Source of the DNA: DATFNI01 sp963712305
GTDB taxonomy: Bacteria > Bacteroidota > Rhodothermia > Balneolales > DATFMH01
DNA: 64,000 nt
Assembly: GCA_963712305.1 (NCBI GenBank)
Contig: CAVQHI010000001.1
Coordinates: 2,046,001 to 2,110,000 of the forward strand
Direction: 5' to 3'
Position 1 is the stretch's first letter. Every line of letters begins with the position of its first letter. The position numbers were made by a program, and so were the translations under genes. This document shows, piece after piece, positions 17,094-27,000 of the stretch. Under the pieces are notes generated by a model. That model ran no database searches. It had not been told where the DNA came from and was given only the letters and a program-made list of their open reading frames with translations.

Positions 17094-20048
17094 ATGGATT
17101 CGCTTCCCATTGACAGCAACGTCAAAAACCTCGTTCACACCGATCTGCTAACACGTACACTCTACTCCAACGATGCGTCGATGTACGAGGAAATGCCGCT
17201 TGGCGTCGCCTTCCCAAAGACGGGGAAAGATATTCGCGACCTTGTAGGATGGGCATCAAAAAATAGTCTGACTATTACAGCCCGAAGCGCGGGAACTAGT
17301 CTTGCCGGACAGGCAACGAGCGGTGGTATTGTCATGGATGTCTCCCGGTGGCTGACCGAGATTCTGGATATAGACGAAGATCAAAAGCTGGCCCATGTTC
17401 AACCGGGAGTTATTCGTGACACGCTTAATCGCGAATCAGAAAAGCTTGGTCTGATGTTTGGCCCGGACACTTCTACGACCAACCGGTGCATGCTGGGAGG
17501 TATGATCGGCAACAATTCGACCGGATCCTATTCGATTAAGTACGGAAGCACGCGGGATAATATTTTTGAAGTCGAGGCGATCCTGAGTGACGGGACAACG
17601 GCCTTCTTTCACCCTCTTAGTCCTGAAGAGCTGGAGCACAAAAAACAGATGCAGAATCTTGAGGGGAAAATATACCGGGAGATGATAAGCCTCATTGAAG
17701 GGCATAGAGACGAAATTCTGAAAGCCTGGCCGCATCCTGAGATCATCCGACGAAATACAGGTTACGCACTTGATAAACTCTGTACGATGCAGCCCTTCGA
17801 CCCGGATGGGCGTCCATTCAACATGGCTGAGCTTCTTTGCGGCAGTGAAGGAACCCTGGCTATGACTGCCTCTGCAAAGGTAAAACTGGTAAAAAAAGAT
17901 CCACACAGCATTCTCATTATTCCCCAGTTTTATTCTATTGATGAGGCTATGCGCGCTACGGTCGAGGCCGTTTCATTTGGCCCGGCGGCCGTAGAACTGG
18001 TTGATGATATCATCATTAAGGCCACTGAAGGGAATATTGAACAGCGTCACAACCGATTCTTCCTTGAAGGTGAACCGAAGTGTTTTCTCGTCATCGAACT
18101 CGATGGAGATGATCCGCAAGAACTGTGCAAACGGGCCGACGACCTGAAGGCTCATCTCGCTGAGAACCATTTTGGCTATGCAATTCCCGTCATCGATGAC
18201 CCTGATGAAATGCGGCGCGTATGGGATCTGAGAAAAGCAGGACTCGGCCTGCTCATGGGACTCACGAGCGAGGAAAAAACGCCCACGTTCTGTGAAGACA
18301 CTGCAGTACGTGTTCAGGACTTGCCCGCCTACGTACAGGATTTTCAGAAAATCCTGAAAAAGCACAATACGAACTGTGTCTTCTATGCCCACGCGTCTGT
18401 TGGCGAGCTTCATCTGCGTCCTGTCATCAATATTAAAACAGAGGATGGAATCCGGACGATGAAACAGATGGCTGAGGAAATAGCCGATCTGGTGCACTCT
18501 TATAAAGGATCTCTATCGGGTGAACACGGTGATGGCCGTGCTCGTGCGCCATACATCGAAAAGGTACTTGGCAAAGAGATGATGCCGTTGCTTCAGCAGG
18601 TTAAAGAGATCTGGGACCCTCAATATATTTTCAACCCCGGGAAGATTGTTAATGCTAAATCTATTGATACCAATCTTCGATATTCCCCTGAGTACCAAAC
18701 TCCCCGCGTAGACACGGTCTTTCACTACCGGCAGGAAGGAAGTTTTGCAGCTCTTGCCGAACAGTGTAACGGAGCCGGAGTTTGCCGCAAATTATCTGAA
18801 AGCGGCGGTACGATGTGTCCATCGTATATGGCAACAAAAGAAGAAAAGGATACCACACGCGGTCGGGCCAACCTGTTTCGTCAGTTGTTTTCAGGTAAAC
18901 AGCAAGATGCATTCTCTTCTGACGAATTGTATGAAGCTCTTGATCTTTGCGTGATGTGCAAGGGTTGCAAGACGGAATGTCCGGCCAATGTGGATATGGC
19001 CCGCATGAAATCGGAGTTTCTACATGGCCGGCATCAACAAAAGGGAACACCCATCGGCAGTCGTTTCTTTGGTGATCCGGGACGTCTCTACCCGCTTGCT
19101 TCCCGGATGCCGGGGTTTACAAACTGGTTCAATCATTCTCCGGTAGGACGTGAGTTGTTCAGTCAGTTCGTCGGAGTTCATCCGGAACGTGCGCTCCCCG
19201 CATTTGCCCATCAGACATTTACCGATTGGTTCGAATCAGCCCACGTGCCGGCAACCGACAAGGACAAACCCGATGTCTTGTTGTTTATCGATCTCTTTAC
19301 GAACTACCATGAACCACAAGCAGGAAAAGATACCGTTCATGTGCTTGAAGCGATGGGCTACAATGTATTTACGACACACCCTTTAGAAAGTGGTCGTACC
19401 GCCATTTCAAAAGGCCTGCTTGATAAGGCGGTTGATCAGGTTCGTAACTGTATCCAAATATTGCTTCCTTTTGCTCAAAAAGGAACTCCAATCGTCGGAC
19501 TTGAACCTTCGGAAATCCTCACACTTCGCGATGAATATCTGGATCTTTGCGATGACATCGATCTGGACAAGGCGAAGCTCATTGCCGAGGTTAGTTACAT
19601 GTTCGAAGAGTTTGTGTCGCCTTCATATCTGAATCGAGATAAAAAATCTCATCCACATCACTTAGGCGAAATTACACACGGCAGGAACCAAACCGTGCAT
19701 GTACATGGACATTGTCATGCGAAAGCTCTTTCCGGTATCGAACCTACGTTGGAAGTCCTCAAGGCAAGCCATTTCAACCCGGTGGATTTAAAAACCGGCT
19801 GTTGCGGAATGGCCGGGTCATTCGGATATGAAGCAAATCATTACGAAGTGTCTATGCAAATCGGCGAACTGGTGCTGTTTCCGTCACTGCGCAAGACAGA
19901 ACAGGATGCGATCATCTGTGCCCCAGGTTTCAGTTGCCGTCACCAGATACGCGATGGCGTTCAACGCACGGCAAAACATCCGGCTTCGATTTTAGCTGAG
20001 GCTCTGAGGCCGAGTCCGCAGCCGGTTGAAATGGAGGAGGGTAAGTAG
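17094..20048 (+). CDS. FAD-linked, Fe-S D-2-hydroxyacid dehydrogenase (YdiJ-like)
   Basis: The 984-residue product is a fusion. An FAD-binding type 4 (PCMH) domain (about 20-290; ITARSAGTSLAGQATSGG, GMIGNNSTGSYSIKYG) is followed by an FAD-oxidase C domain (about 290-520; SLSGEHGDGRARAPYIEK). Next is a two-cluster ferredoxin domain (about 560-640; CNGAGVCRK, TMCPSYMATKEEKDTTRGR, CVMCKGCKTECP). A C-terminal CCG domain ends it (GHCHAKALSGI, TGCCGMAGSFGYE). This is the layout of E. coli YdiJ (about 1018 aa), reported as a D-2-hydroxyglutarate dehydrogenase, and of some D-lactate dehydrogenases. It lies 109 bp after lhgO on the same strand, which favours the 2-hydroxyglutarate role, but D-lactate is possible. 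Confidence 0.83.
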   Translation: MDSLPIDSNVKNLVHTDLLTRTLYSNDASMYEEMPLGVAFPKTGKDIRDLVGWASKNSLTITARSAGTSLAGQATSGGIVMDVSRWLTEILDIDEDQKLAHVQPGVIRDTLNRESEKLGLMFGPDTSTTNRCMLGGMIGNNSTGSYSIKYGSTRDNIFEVEAILSDGTTAFFHPLSPEELEHKKQMQNLEGKIYREMISLIEGHRDEILKAWPHPEIIRRNTGYALDKLCTMQPFDPDGRPFNMAELLCGSEGTLAMTASAKVKLVKKDPHSILIIPQFYSIDEAMRATVEAVSFGPAAVELVDDIIIKATEGNIEQRHNRFFLEGEPKCFLVIELDGDDPQELCKRADDLKAHLAENHFGYAIPVIDDPDEMRRVWDLRKAGLGLLMGLTSEEKTPTFCEDTAVRVQDLPAYVQDFQKILKKHNTNCVFYAHASVGELHLRPVINIKTEDGIRTMKQMAEEIADLVHSYKGSLSGEHGDGRARAPYIEKVLGKEMMPLLQQVKEIWDPQYIFNPGKIVNAKSIDTNLRYSPEYQTPRVDTVFHYRQEGSFAALAEQCNGAGVCRKLSESGGTMCPSYMATKEEKDTTRGRANLFRQLFSGKQQDAFSSDELYEALDLCVMCKGCKTECPANVDMARMKSEFLHGRHQQKGTPIGSRFFGDPGRLYPLASRMPGFTNWFNHSPVGRELFSQFVGVHPERALPAFAHQTFTDWFESAHVPATDKDKPDVLLFIDLFTNYHEPQAGKDTVHVLEAMGYNVFTTHPLESGRTAISKGLLDKAVDQVRNCIQILLPFAQKGTPIVGLEPSEILTLRDEYLDLCDDIDLDKAKLIAEVSYMFEEFVSPSYLNRDKKSHPHHLGEITHGRNQTVHVHGHCHAKALSGIEPTLEVLKASHFNPVDLKTGCCGMAGSFGYEANHYEVSMQIGELVLFPSLRKTEQDAIICAPGFSCRHQIRDGVQRTAKHPASILAEALRPSPQPVEMEEGK

Positions 20049-20085
20049 TTGAGTTAAAAGCAGAACAATTTAGACGCTCTTTTTC

Positions 20086-20220
20086 ACCCCTAAATCCCCT
20101 GAAGGAGACTTAACTTTGTCCCTTAACAAATGTGGTTATATAGATAACAGTGTTTTTCAAAATGCTTGCTGTCTTTTAACATATCCTGAGTCGAAGGTCC
20201 CCTTTAGGGGATTTAGGGGT
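20086..20220. repeat. Inverted pair of the CCCCTAAATCCCCT intergenic repeat
   Basis: ACCCCTAAATCCCCTGAAGG (20086-20105, followed by AGACT) is matched in reverse orientation at 20196-20220 (GGTCCCCTTTAGGGGATTTA then GGGGT). About 85 bp without coding signs separate them. The pair could fold into one large hairpin after the dehydrogenase gene. A third copy is at 2222-2244. Confidence 0.75.
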
Positions 20221-20252
20221 AGACCAAAACGCTGAAATCAAAGAAATCTTAT

Positions 20253-20279
20253 ATGTCACAAGTTGCAAACTTGCGACAT
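20253..20279. terminator. Hairpin between convergent genes, CACAAGT/ACTTGC family
   Basis: ATGTCACAAGTT and AACTTGCGACAT are inverted around GCA with one mismatch, giving a 12-bp stem between the dehydrogenase and the convergent membrane-protein gene. The same words (GTCACAAGT, ACTTGCG) recur in the larger hairpin at 23840-23910. Confidence 0.55.
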
Positions 20280-20313
20280 GACGTGTAACCCGAAATGTCC
20301 ACTTTTCTCTATC

Positions 20314-21315
20314 TCAATGCACCGATCCGTTGGCCAACTCTGCAGCCAGTTCTTTTGATTTGTCTTTTCCGGGAAGAGGGGCAATATGACCGTCGATAAT
20401 CAGTGAGGAAGCTCCCACAAGAATAACATCGATAATCTTGGTCAGTGCATTGTTGACGAGCATAATTGCTGCAATAGTAACAGTTGGTGCCTTTAAAAGC
20501 GGTGAGATCTTGATACTGGCGTTTGCCGATAAAACATCAAGATTGGGCAATAACGGGATGCGGTCGATGAGCAAACCGACAGAAATGAGTGTATACCATA
20601 TATTCATTTCTACATTAGGCAAGATGATATGCCACTGCCAAATCATCAGGAACTGTGTAAGAACCAGGCGTCCGCACAGAATCGAAAAGATGATGCCCGC
20701 TCGTCTCATCGGCATCGATATTACAACATGACGGAAGATGATTAGACCCGTAATCAACAGGATAATGAATACATCTCCGAGATAGAGATACATCCTGTTG
20801 TGCTCATTGAACCAGTGAAATAGCTGGATATGTTGCGTCAAAAGGAAAAGCGAAAACAACCCCAGTGCAACGGACGTAGATGCAATGGAGGAGAGAATAT
20901 TGTAGTCTTTGATTGTCTTAAAGATCTGGGCATGATCTTCGTCGATATTCTTCTGCGCCCACAAATAAAAAAAGGCCTCGCCCGAATATCCAATCACATC
21001 TTTGTTATATACCCGTTTAACCATAAAAACAGGTAATATCTTTCGTATTGAAAAGCGCCATGAGAGTTTATAAATAAATATCTCGGCAATTGGAAGCGAA
21101 AGATATATAACCGCAAAAATCACATAAAAAAGCGGATTGGTAGGTAGAGCAAAGAAAACTTTCGTCCAGCCAATTCCGGTGAGTTGATAAATCAACAGAC
21201 CAATAACTACAAAAACAAAGAGACGACGTAACCAAAGGCCAATCTTTTTGCCTAACGGACTTTTAAAAAAAGTGCCGACTTGCGATCCGATGTGTCGAAT
21301 CTTTGTGAAGCTCAT
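20314..21315 (-). CDS. Multi-pass membrane protein of unknown function
   Basis: The 333-residue product has about seven to eight hydrophobic segments (for example FVFVVIGLLIYQL, FYVIFAVIYLSLPIAEIFIY, VALGLFSLFLLTQ, LGDVFIILLITGLIIF and a last pair near residues 255-310) between basic loops, with a charged N-terminus (KSPLGKKIGLWLRR). The overall pattern recalls the membrane part of lysylphosphatidylglycerol-synthase/UPF0104-like flippases, but no diagnostic motif was recognised, so no function is claimed. The gene stands alone, convergent with the YdiJ-like gene. Confidence 0.6.
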   Translation of the reverse strand: MSFTKIRHIGSQVGTFFKSPLGKKIGLWLRRLFVFVVIGLLIYQLTGIGWTKVFFALPTNPLFYVIFAVIYLSLPIAEIFIYKLSWRFSIRKILPVFMVKRVYNKDVIGYSGEAFFYLWAQKNIDEDHAQIFKTIKDYNILSSIASTSVALGLFSLFLLTQHIQLFHWFNEHNRMYLYLGDVFIILLITGLIIFRHVVISMPMRRAGIIFSILCGRLVLTQFLMIWQWHIILPNVEMNIWYTLISVGLLIDRIPLLPNLDVLSANASIKISPLLKAPTVTIAAIMLVNNALTKIIDVILVGASSLIIDGHIAPLPGKDKSKELAAELANGSVH

Positions 21316-22039
21316 TTTGTAGAGAAAATCTGTTGCATCAAGATCCTGAACGTCTGCGTCTGGATAACATTTCAGAAAACGCGTTCAAGTAGTCAAAGTT
21401 TTATAATCGATGAAGATTATTTTTATCACGGTAACTCACAGGCAGTTTGCAACGAGCCTAACGTATCATAAGGTTCCCGTTTCTCAAGCTGGCAAGATTA
21501 TTTTAACTGGAATCACTTATGGAATGGTTATGTAACTCAAAGCTCTATTAACAGCGGAATGCCTACCAACATTCTTATAATGTGATAAATATACAAAAAC
21601 ACATAAGGAAATGAACAATTTGGCGCATGTCAAACTATTGTTTTTTAAGCGATCACAAAAAAGCAACCTTTATTTCTCAAAAAATCGCTTTTCTTCCGTC
21701 TTTCCGAATTCACCCAAACACATTTTTTGGGGTAAAACTTAACGTATTAAGAATCGACTTATTTATTTTCAAAATCAAAACGCTTGTGCTGTAAGCACTT
21801 ATTATGTGATATCTACACTTTATCTGTGGCTAAAACGAAAAGGCTTTTCATATATCACATGACTTTAAGACTCATTTCCCGTTTTTCAAAGTCGCTTTTC
21901 TTAATTGATCACTGTTAATTGTTAACTGTTCCCTGAGATTAGGGATATCTGTACCTTCTTTTTGTGTTGCATAATCTTAGTGACAGATTGCAATCAGCAG
22001 GCAGGACAACTTTATAACCTTATTAAATCAACGTTTTAT
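21316..22039. other. Intergenic region ahead of polX, AT-rich
   Basis: It contains no convincing reading frame or RNA. ATGTGATAT (21804-21812) and ATATCACAT (21852-21860) form a 9-bp inverted repeat 39 bp apart. A TGTACCTTCTTTTTG stretch near 21950-21964 is a poor match to a Bacteroidota -7 box. The promoters of the two divergent flanking genes must be here, but I cannot place them with confidence. Confidence 0.5.
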
Positions 22040-23800
22040 ATGGCATTGACAAATCAACAGGTTGCCAAGAAACTGGAGGAAATCGGGACTTTGATGCGTC
22101 TCGCGGGAGAAAACGAATTTCGAGCACGTGCATTCGACAATGCGGCGCGTACCATTGAAAGTCTGGATGGAGACATCAATACTTATATCGATAATAAGAA
22201 TCTGACTGATATTAAGGGGATCGGAAAATCCATCGCAGAAGACATTTACAATTTTGCCGAAAAAGGATCGATTCCGGTTTTGGATGATCTGCATAATCGG
22301 GTTCCTAAAGAGTTGATAAAATGGCTCGATATCTCAGGCATGGGTCCTAAAAAAATCTACAAGATTCATAAGGAACTGGACATTACTACGATCGACGAGT
22401 TGAAAGAAAAGGTGAAAGACGGCTCTGTCGCCAAACTCTCCGGTCTTGGTGAAAAATCGGCTGAAAAAATTATGAAGTCGATCGAATGGATGGAGAAGTT
22501 TTCCGAGCGCTGCCTGATCAACGAGGCCATTGAAATCGCCGATCCAATGTATGATTTCATGAAAAAGCAAAAAGGCGTGGAATCTATTGATATCGCCGGA
22601 TCGTTGCGGCGCCGTCTCGAAACGATTGGGGATATCGATCTCCTGGTTGGCGCGACTTCGGAACATGTATCCGACCTGTTCGATGCATTCACGGGTCATG
22701 AATTGGTGACTGAAATTCTGGGACGCGGAGAAACAAAAAGCTCAATTCGAACGGAATCAGGACGCCAGGTGGATCTGCGTGTTGTCAAACCGGAGCAGTT
22801 CCCGGCAGCACTTATGTATTTCACCGGCAGCAAGGAACACAATGTGGTGATGCGCCAGCGTGCACGTGAGCGGGGAATGAGCCTCAATGAGTACGGCCTG
22901 TTCAAGCTTTCTGATAAGGGGGAGACCGACTTCGATCAACCGGTTTCCTATTCATCCGAGGAGGATATCTATAAAAAGCTGGATCTTCATTTTGTCCCTC
23001 CTGAACTGCGCGAAGACATGGGAGAATTTGATTTCTTCGAGAAAAATGAGAAGGCGAACTTACTGGAACAGAATCAGCTTCGCGGGATTCTTCACGCACA
23101 CAGCACCTGGAGCGACGGAAAATACAGCATCCAGGAGATGGCCGATGCTTGTATAGAAAGAGGCTACGAATACCTCGGACTCACAGATCACTCGAAAACC
23201 GCTGCCTACGCAGGCGGACTTAGTATCGACGATCTGAAACGCCAATGGGAAGAAGTGGATACCCTCAACGAGGAATATGCGAAGGGAGACAAATCCTTTC
23301 GCATCCTGAAGGGAATTGAATCGGATATTCTCAGTGACGGAAGTCTTGATTACCCGGATGAAGTCCTGGAACAGTTTGATCTCGTTATTGCCAGCGTACA
23401 CGCGAGTCTGGACATGCCGCGTGAGAAGATGATGGATCGCTTTCGTAATGCAATCAAGAATCCATACACACGAATTGTTGGTCACCCCACAACACGACTC
23501 CTGTTAAAACGAAGCGCCAGCGACATGGATATGAACGAACTCATCGAACTGGCCGCCGAGCATAACACGGCAATCGAGATCAACGCAAATCCCCACCGCC
23601 TCGACCTCGACTGGAGGCATGGCCGCAAAGCCAAAGATGTCGGGCTCATGTCGGCAATTTGCCCCGACGCGCATACTGTTGATGGCCTCGATGATGTCCG
23701 TTATGGCGTGTATATCGCCCGTAAGGCTTGGTTCGGTCCCAATCGTATATTGAATACCAAAAGTGCTGATGAGCTGCTCTCCTGGCTGAACGCGGATTAA
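22040..23800 (+). CDS. polX: Family X DNA polymerase with PHP domain
   Basis: The start is placed at the ATG at 22040 (MALTNQQVAKKLEEIGTLM), because the 26 upstream codons of the open frame do not resemble the family. The 586-residue protein has helix-hairpin-helix segments (LTDIKGIGKSIAEDI; LDISGMGPKKIYKI; LSGLGEKSAEKI), then the nucleotidyltransferase core GSLRRRLETIGDIDLLVG with the metal-binding aspartates. The C-terminal PHP phosphoesterase domain begins HAHSTWSDGKYSIQEM and carries DHS, ASVHASLD, GHPTTR and CPDAHT metal ligands. Bacterial PolX fills short gaps in base-excision repair, and the PHP domain gives 3'-5' exonuclease and 3'-phosphatase activity. Its last codons lie inside an inverted repeat shared with the convergent gene. 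Confidence 0.92.
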   Translation: MALTNQQVAKKLEEIGTLMRLAGENEFRARAFDNAARTIESLDGDINTYIDNKNLTDIKGIGKSIAEDIYNFAEKGSIPVLDDLHNRVPKELIKWLDISGMGPKKIYKIHKELDITTIDELKEKVKDGSVAKLSGLGEKSAEKIMKSIEWMEKFSERCLINEAIEIADPMYDFMKKQKGVESIDIAGSLRRRLETIGDIDLLVGATSEHVSDLFDAFTGHELVTEILGRGETKSSIRTESGRQVDLRVVKPEQFPAALMYFTGSKEHNVVMRQRARERGMSLNEYGLFKLSDKGETDFDQPVSYSSEEDIYKKLDLHFVPPELREDMGEFDFFEKNEKANLLEQNQLRGILHAHSTWSDGKYSIQEMADACIERGYEYLGLTDHSKTAAYAGGLSIDDLKRQWEEVDTLNEEYAKGDKSFRILKGIESDILSDGSLDYPDEVLEQFDLVIASVHASLDMPREKMMDRFRNAIKNPYTRIVGHPTTRLLLKRSASDMDMNELIELAAEHNTAIEINANPHRLDLDWRHGRKAKDVGLMSAICPDAHTVDGLDDVRYGVYIARKAWFGPNRILNTKSADELLSWLNAD

Positions 23801-24085
23801 AGGGATTGGCCGGATTTTGGTACAAAAATATTTTTCATACCTCTCGCAAGTCTGTGACTTGTGACCAGCATAGCGCTTGATATTGTCACAAGTCACAGAC
23901 TTGCGAGAGGTTGGAGATTCTTCATAACACCCGGATAAATCCGGATGCTATAAATCAACGAATCTGGAACGAATCGTTTTAACGATTTCTTCCAGTACGT
24001 ATCCCGAACTCAAGTCAAATAACTCGCCTGCGACATCCTGGCAACGATCATAATCCCCAAATCCGGCCAATCCCCTTAATCCGCG
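23791..24085. repeat. 27-bp inverted repeat spanning the stop codons of two convergent genes
   Basis: CGCGGATTAAAGGGATTGGC plus CGGATTT (23791-23817) is repeated in inverted form at 24059-24085 with one mismatch. Each arm contains the last codons of a gene: Ala-Asp-stop of polX and Ala-Asp-stop of the giant BNR gene. The ~240 bp inside holds a second, perfect hairpin and a short unrecognised frame on the minus strand (about 23948-24060, with GELFDLSSGYVLEEIVKTI) that may be a gene remnant. Confidence 0.85.
23840..23910. terminator. Perfect 26-bp inverted repeat, probable bidirectional terminator
   Basis: CCTCTCGCAAGTCTGTGACT plus TGTGAC (23840-23865) is perfectly inverted at 23885-23910 around a 19-base loop. 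It lies between the convergent polX and BNR genes. The words CACAAGT and ACTTGCG are shared with the hairpin at 20253-20279. Confidence 0.85.
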
Positions 24086-27000
24086 ATGTATAGGGGATGA
24101 CCTACGCCGACAGATTGCACAGCCTGGTTAAATGCCGGAACCTGTGCATCCAGGATATTATTCAATCGGGTTAACTGAGCGTGCAGTTTACGATCCAGAT
24201 GGTCGAATACCTGTTCCATCGCGACAGTCGGTTTGTCATAACTGTTTCCAACAGTGGAACCAAGTGCACTTATTTTTGTGTGTAATTGGACTGGATACCG
24301 AAGCACATCCTCATCTGTCGCAATGTGTTTTTGTATCATGTCTGCTTCAACCGCATCAAGGCTGTCCTTCAGGGTTTTACCTTTCGCTCTGAGATCTGAA
24401 GCACCAGATACAGATTCATACTTTTTCAGGATGTTATCAATTTGATGATGGAGTGATTCGACCTTGTTGATCTTGTTGTTTACCAGGTTGAGATCCTTAT
24501 GGATCTTCTTCAACAAGTCTAATCTTTGATCGAAGTCATTCTGGGTTGCCTGTATACGAGGATCGGTTTGTACTTCAAGATTCTGGCTGTAGGTATGATT
24601 TCCAACTTCCAACATCACTTTGTACATGCCAGGCGTCACCTTGGGACCCTTTGAACTATAGAACGTCCCCGATTTGATACCATTAACTTCGACGGCATCC
24701 GGATAGCGCAGATCCCATGCGAACCGATTCATACCCGCATTCGCAGTCATTTTCAGTCCCTTATCTGAATGATCAGTTCCATAAAAAGGCGCTGATTTAT
24801 CTGAATCATTTTGATAGGAAACAGATCGTACCGTATCACCGCTCATCGTTTCAAACGTCAGACTGACCTTTGTACCAGCGGACGGCGCGTTCTTTAAATC
24901 ATAAAAGACGACAGCACCATTGACCGGATTTTGTCCGGCGGCCTCGCCCGGTTCCCAATGGCTTCCGCCTTTCATCAGGTAAGCATGCTCGGGTTTAAAC
25001 AGGTAGACATCGGCATTTTTAACTTTATCTGAGAGTTCTCGCAAGGGATTCAGGTTATCCAGGATCCAGAAACCCTGGCCGTGCGTTGCGATGACAAGAT
25101 CGTTTTCACGCTGCTGTACCTGGAGATCGCGTACTGATACAACAGGCAAATTCAATTGCAACTTCTGCCAGTGATCGCCGTTGTTGAAGGAAACCCATGC
25201 GCCATATTCTGTTCCGAGGAACAGGAGTCCTTCTTTCTCCGGATCCTCGCGAACGGCACGAACAATTTCATTATCCGGCAGACCATCCGTGATCATTTTC
25301 CAGTGTTCCCCATAATCGGTGGTTTTGAAGACATATGGATGGAAGTCATCCTTCATGTACCGGTTTGCGGCTACATATACAGTTCCCGCATCAAAATGAG
25401 ACGGCTCGATCATGCTTACCAGCGCCCAGTCAGGAAGATTCTTCGGCGTTACATCTTTCCAGACTTGGCCATTGTCTGTGGATACGTGAATAAGTCCGTC
25501 ATCAGAACCTGCCCAAAGAACGCCTTTCTGTACCGGCGATTCTGCCAGTGAGAAAATTGTATCGTAGTTCTCCGTACCGGTTTCATCAACTGTAATAGGA
25601 CCACCGGATGGCTGCTGTTTCGATTTGTCATTTCTAGTCAGGTCCGGGCTGATGCGTGTCCATGAATGCCCCTCGTCGATACTCCTGAGAACGTACTGCG
25701 ACCCAGCATACATGGCATCCGGATTGAATGGAGAAAACATGATTGGGAAGGTCCATTTGAAACGATACTTGTACGAGACTGCTCCGTAGCCGTCCATGTC
25801 TTCCGGCCAGGGTGCTATTGTGAATGTTTCTTTTGTGGTTTCATCGTATCGCTCCATGTCGCCCTCATATCCTCCGCCAAAAGTAATGGTCGGCTGATCC
25901 GGTTTTGGCCAGACATAACCGCTCTCTCCGCCGGCTACTGAATGAACAGCATCCGCCGTAATCGCGTATCCTTTTGTTCGACTCTTAACTGATATCGATG
26001 CAAAATCCTGTTGTGCTCCATACAGCCTGTAGGGGAAACGATCATCCACCGAAACATGATAAAACTGGGCGATATTCTGATCCTGCTTGGTCCAGGTTTT
26101 GCCCCCGTTGAACGTAACGGTACCACCACCGTCGTTGGTCTCGATCATGATCTTCGAGTTATTCGGGTTGATCCAGAGATCATGGTTGTCGCCGTGTGGC
26201 GTTTCGATGGATTGAAACGATTTGCCGGCATCGATCGATTTCCAAAAATCTTCGTCGACGGTATACAGTACATTATCGTTATTGGGATCCGCAAAGATCT
26301 TCGTGTAATACCACGGGCGAAGCGTAATATCATGATAGTCGTTGACAAGTGTCCAGGTCTTCCCTCCGTTATCAGACCGGAATAATCCGCCGTGTTTGGC
26401 TTCAACCATCGCCCATACGGTTGAGTTACCATGACTGACAGCCAGACCGATCTTTCCAAGTATACCTTTTGGTAGTCCGGGGTTCTTGCTCAACTCCTTC
26501 CAAGTGTCGCCACCGTCGGTGCTTTTGTATATGCCGCTTCCGGGTCCGCCGCTTGACAATCCCCAAGGTGCACGATAGGCCTGCCAGATAGCAGCATACA
26601 GGATGCGCGGGTTGTTGGGATCCATCGCCAGATCAATCGCACCCGATTTTTCATCATGATACAGAATCTTCTGCCACGTCTTTCCACCATCCTCAGAGCG
26701 ATAGACCCCACGATCGGGATTATCGTTAAACACATGCCCGAGTGCTGCTACATAGACCCGGTTTGGATCACGCGGATCGACAATGATCTTGCTAATAAAA
26801 TGGGTGGAATCCAGATCGATGTTAGTCCAGGTTTTTCCGGCATCCGTCGACTTGTAGACGCCGTCGCCGGGAGTGATATTTCCGCGAATATTGGTCTCTC
26901 CCATGCCCACATAAATGACATTGGGATCGGAAGGGGCCACAGCAATGGCACCCACGCCACTGCTGTGGAAGTAGCCGTCTGAAATATTCATCCATGTCTT

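Noticed and set aside
17973..18497. 174-codon minus-strand frame inside the YdiJ-like gene
   Set aside because: It is the antisense shadow of a well-supported FAD enzyme with many conserved motifs on the other strand.
21804..21860. CRP-like inverted repeat ATGTGATAT / ATATCACAT
   Set aside because: The 39-bp spacing is far too long for a single CRP site and the region is AT-rich, so chance is likely.
21962..22039. Longer polX start at 21962
   Set aside because: The extra 26 residues are cysteine-rich and unlike the family; the conserved N-terminus begins at the ATG at 22040.
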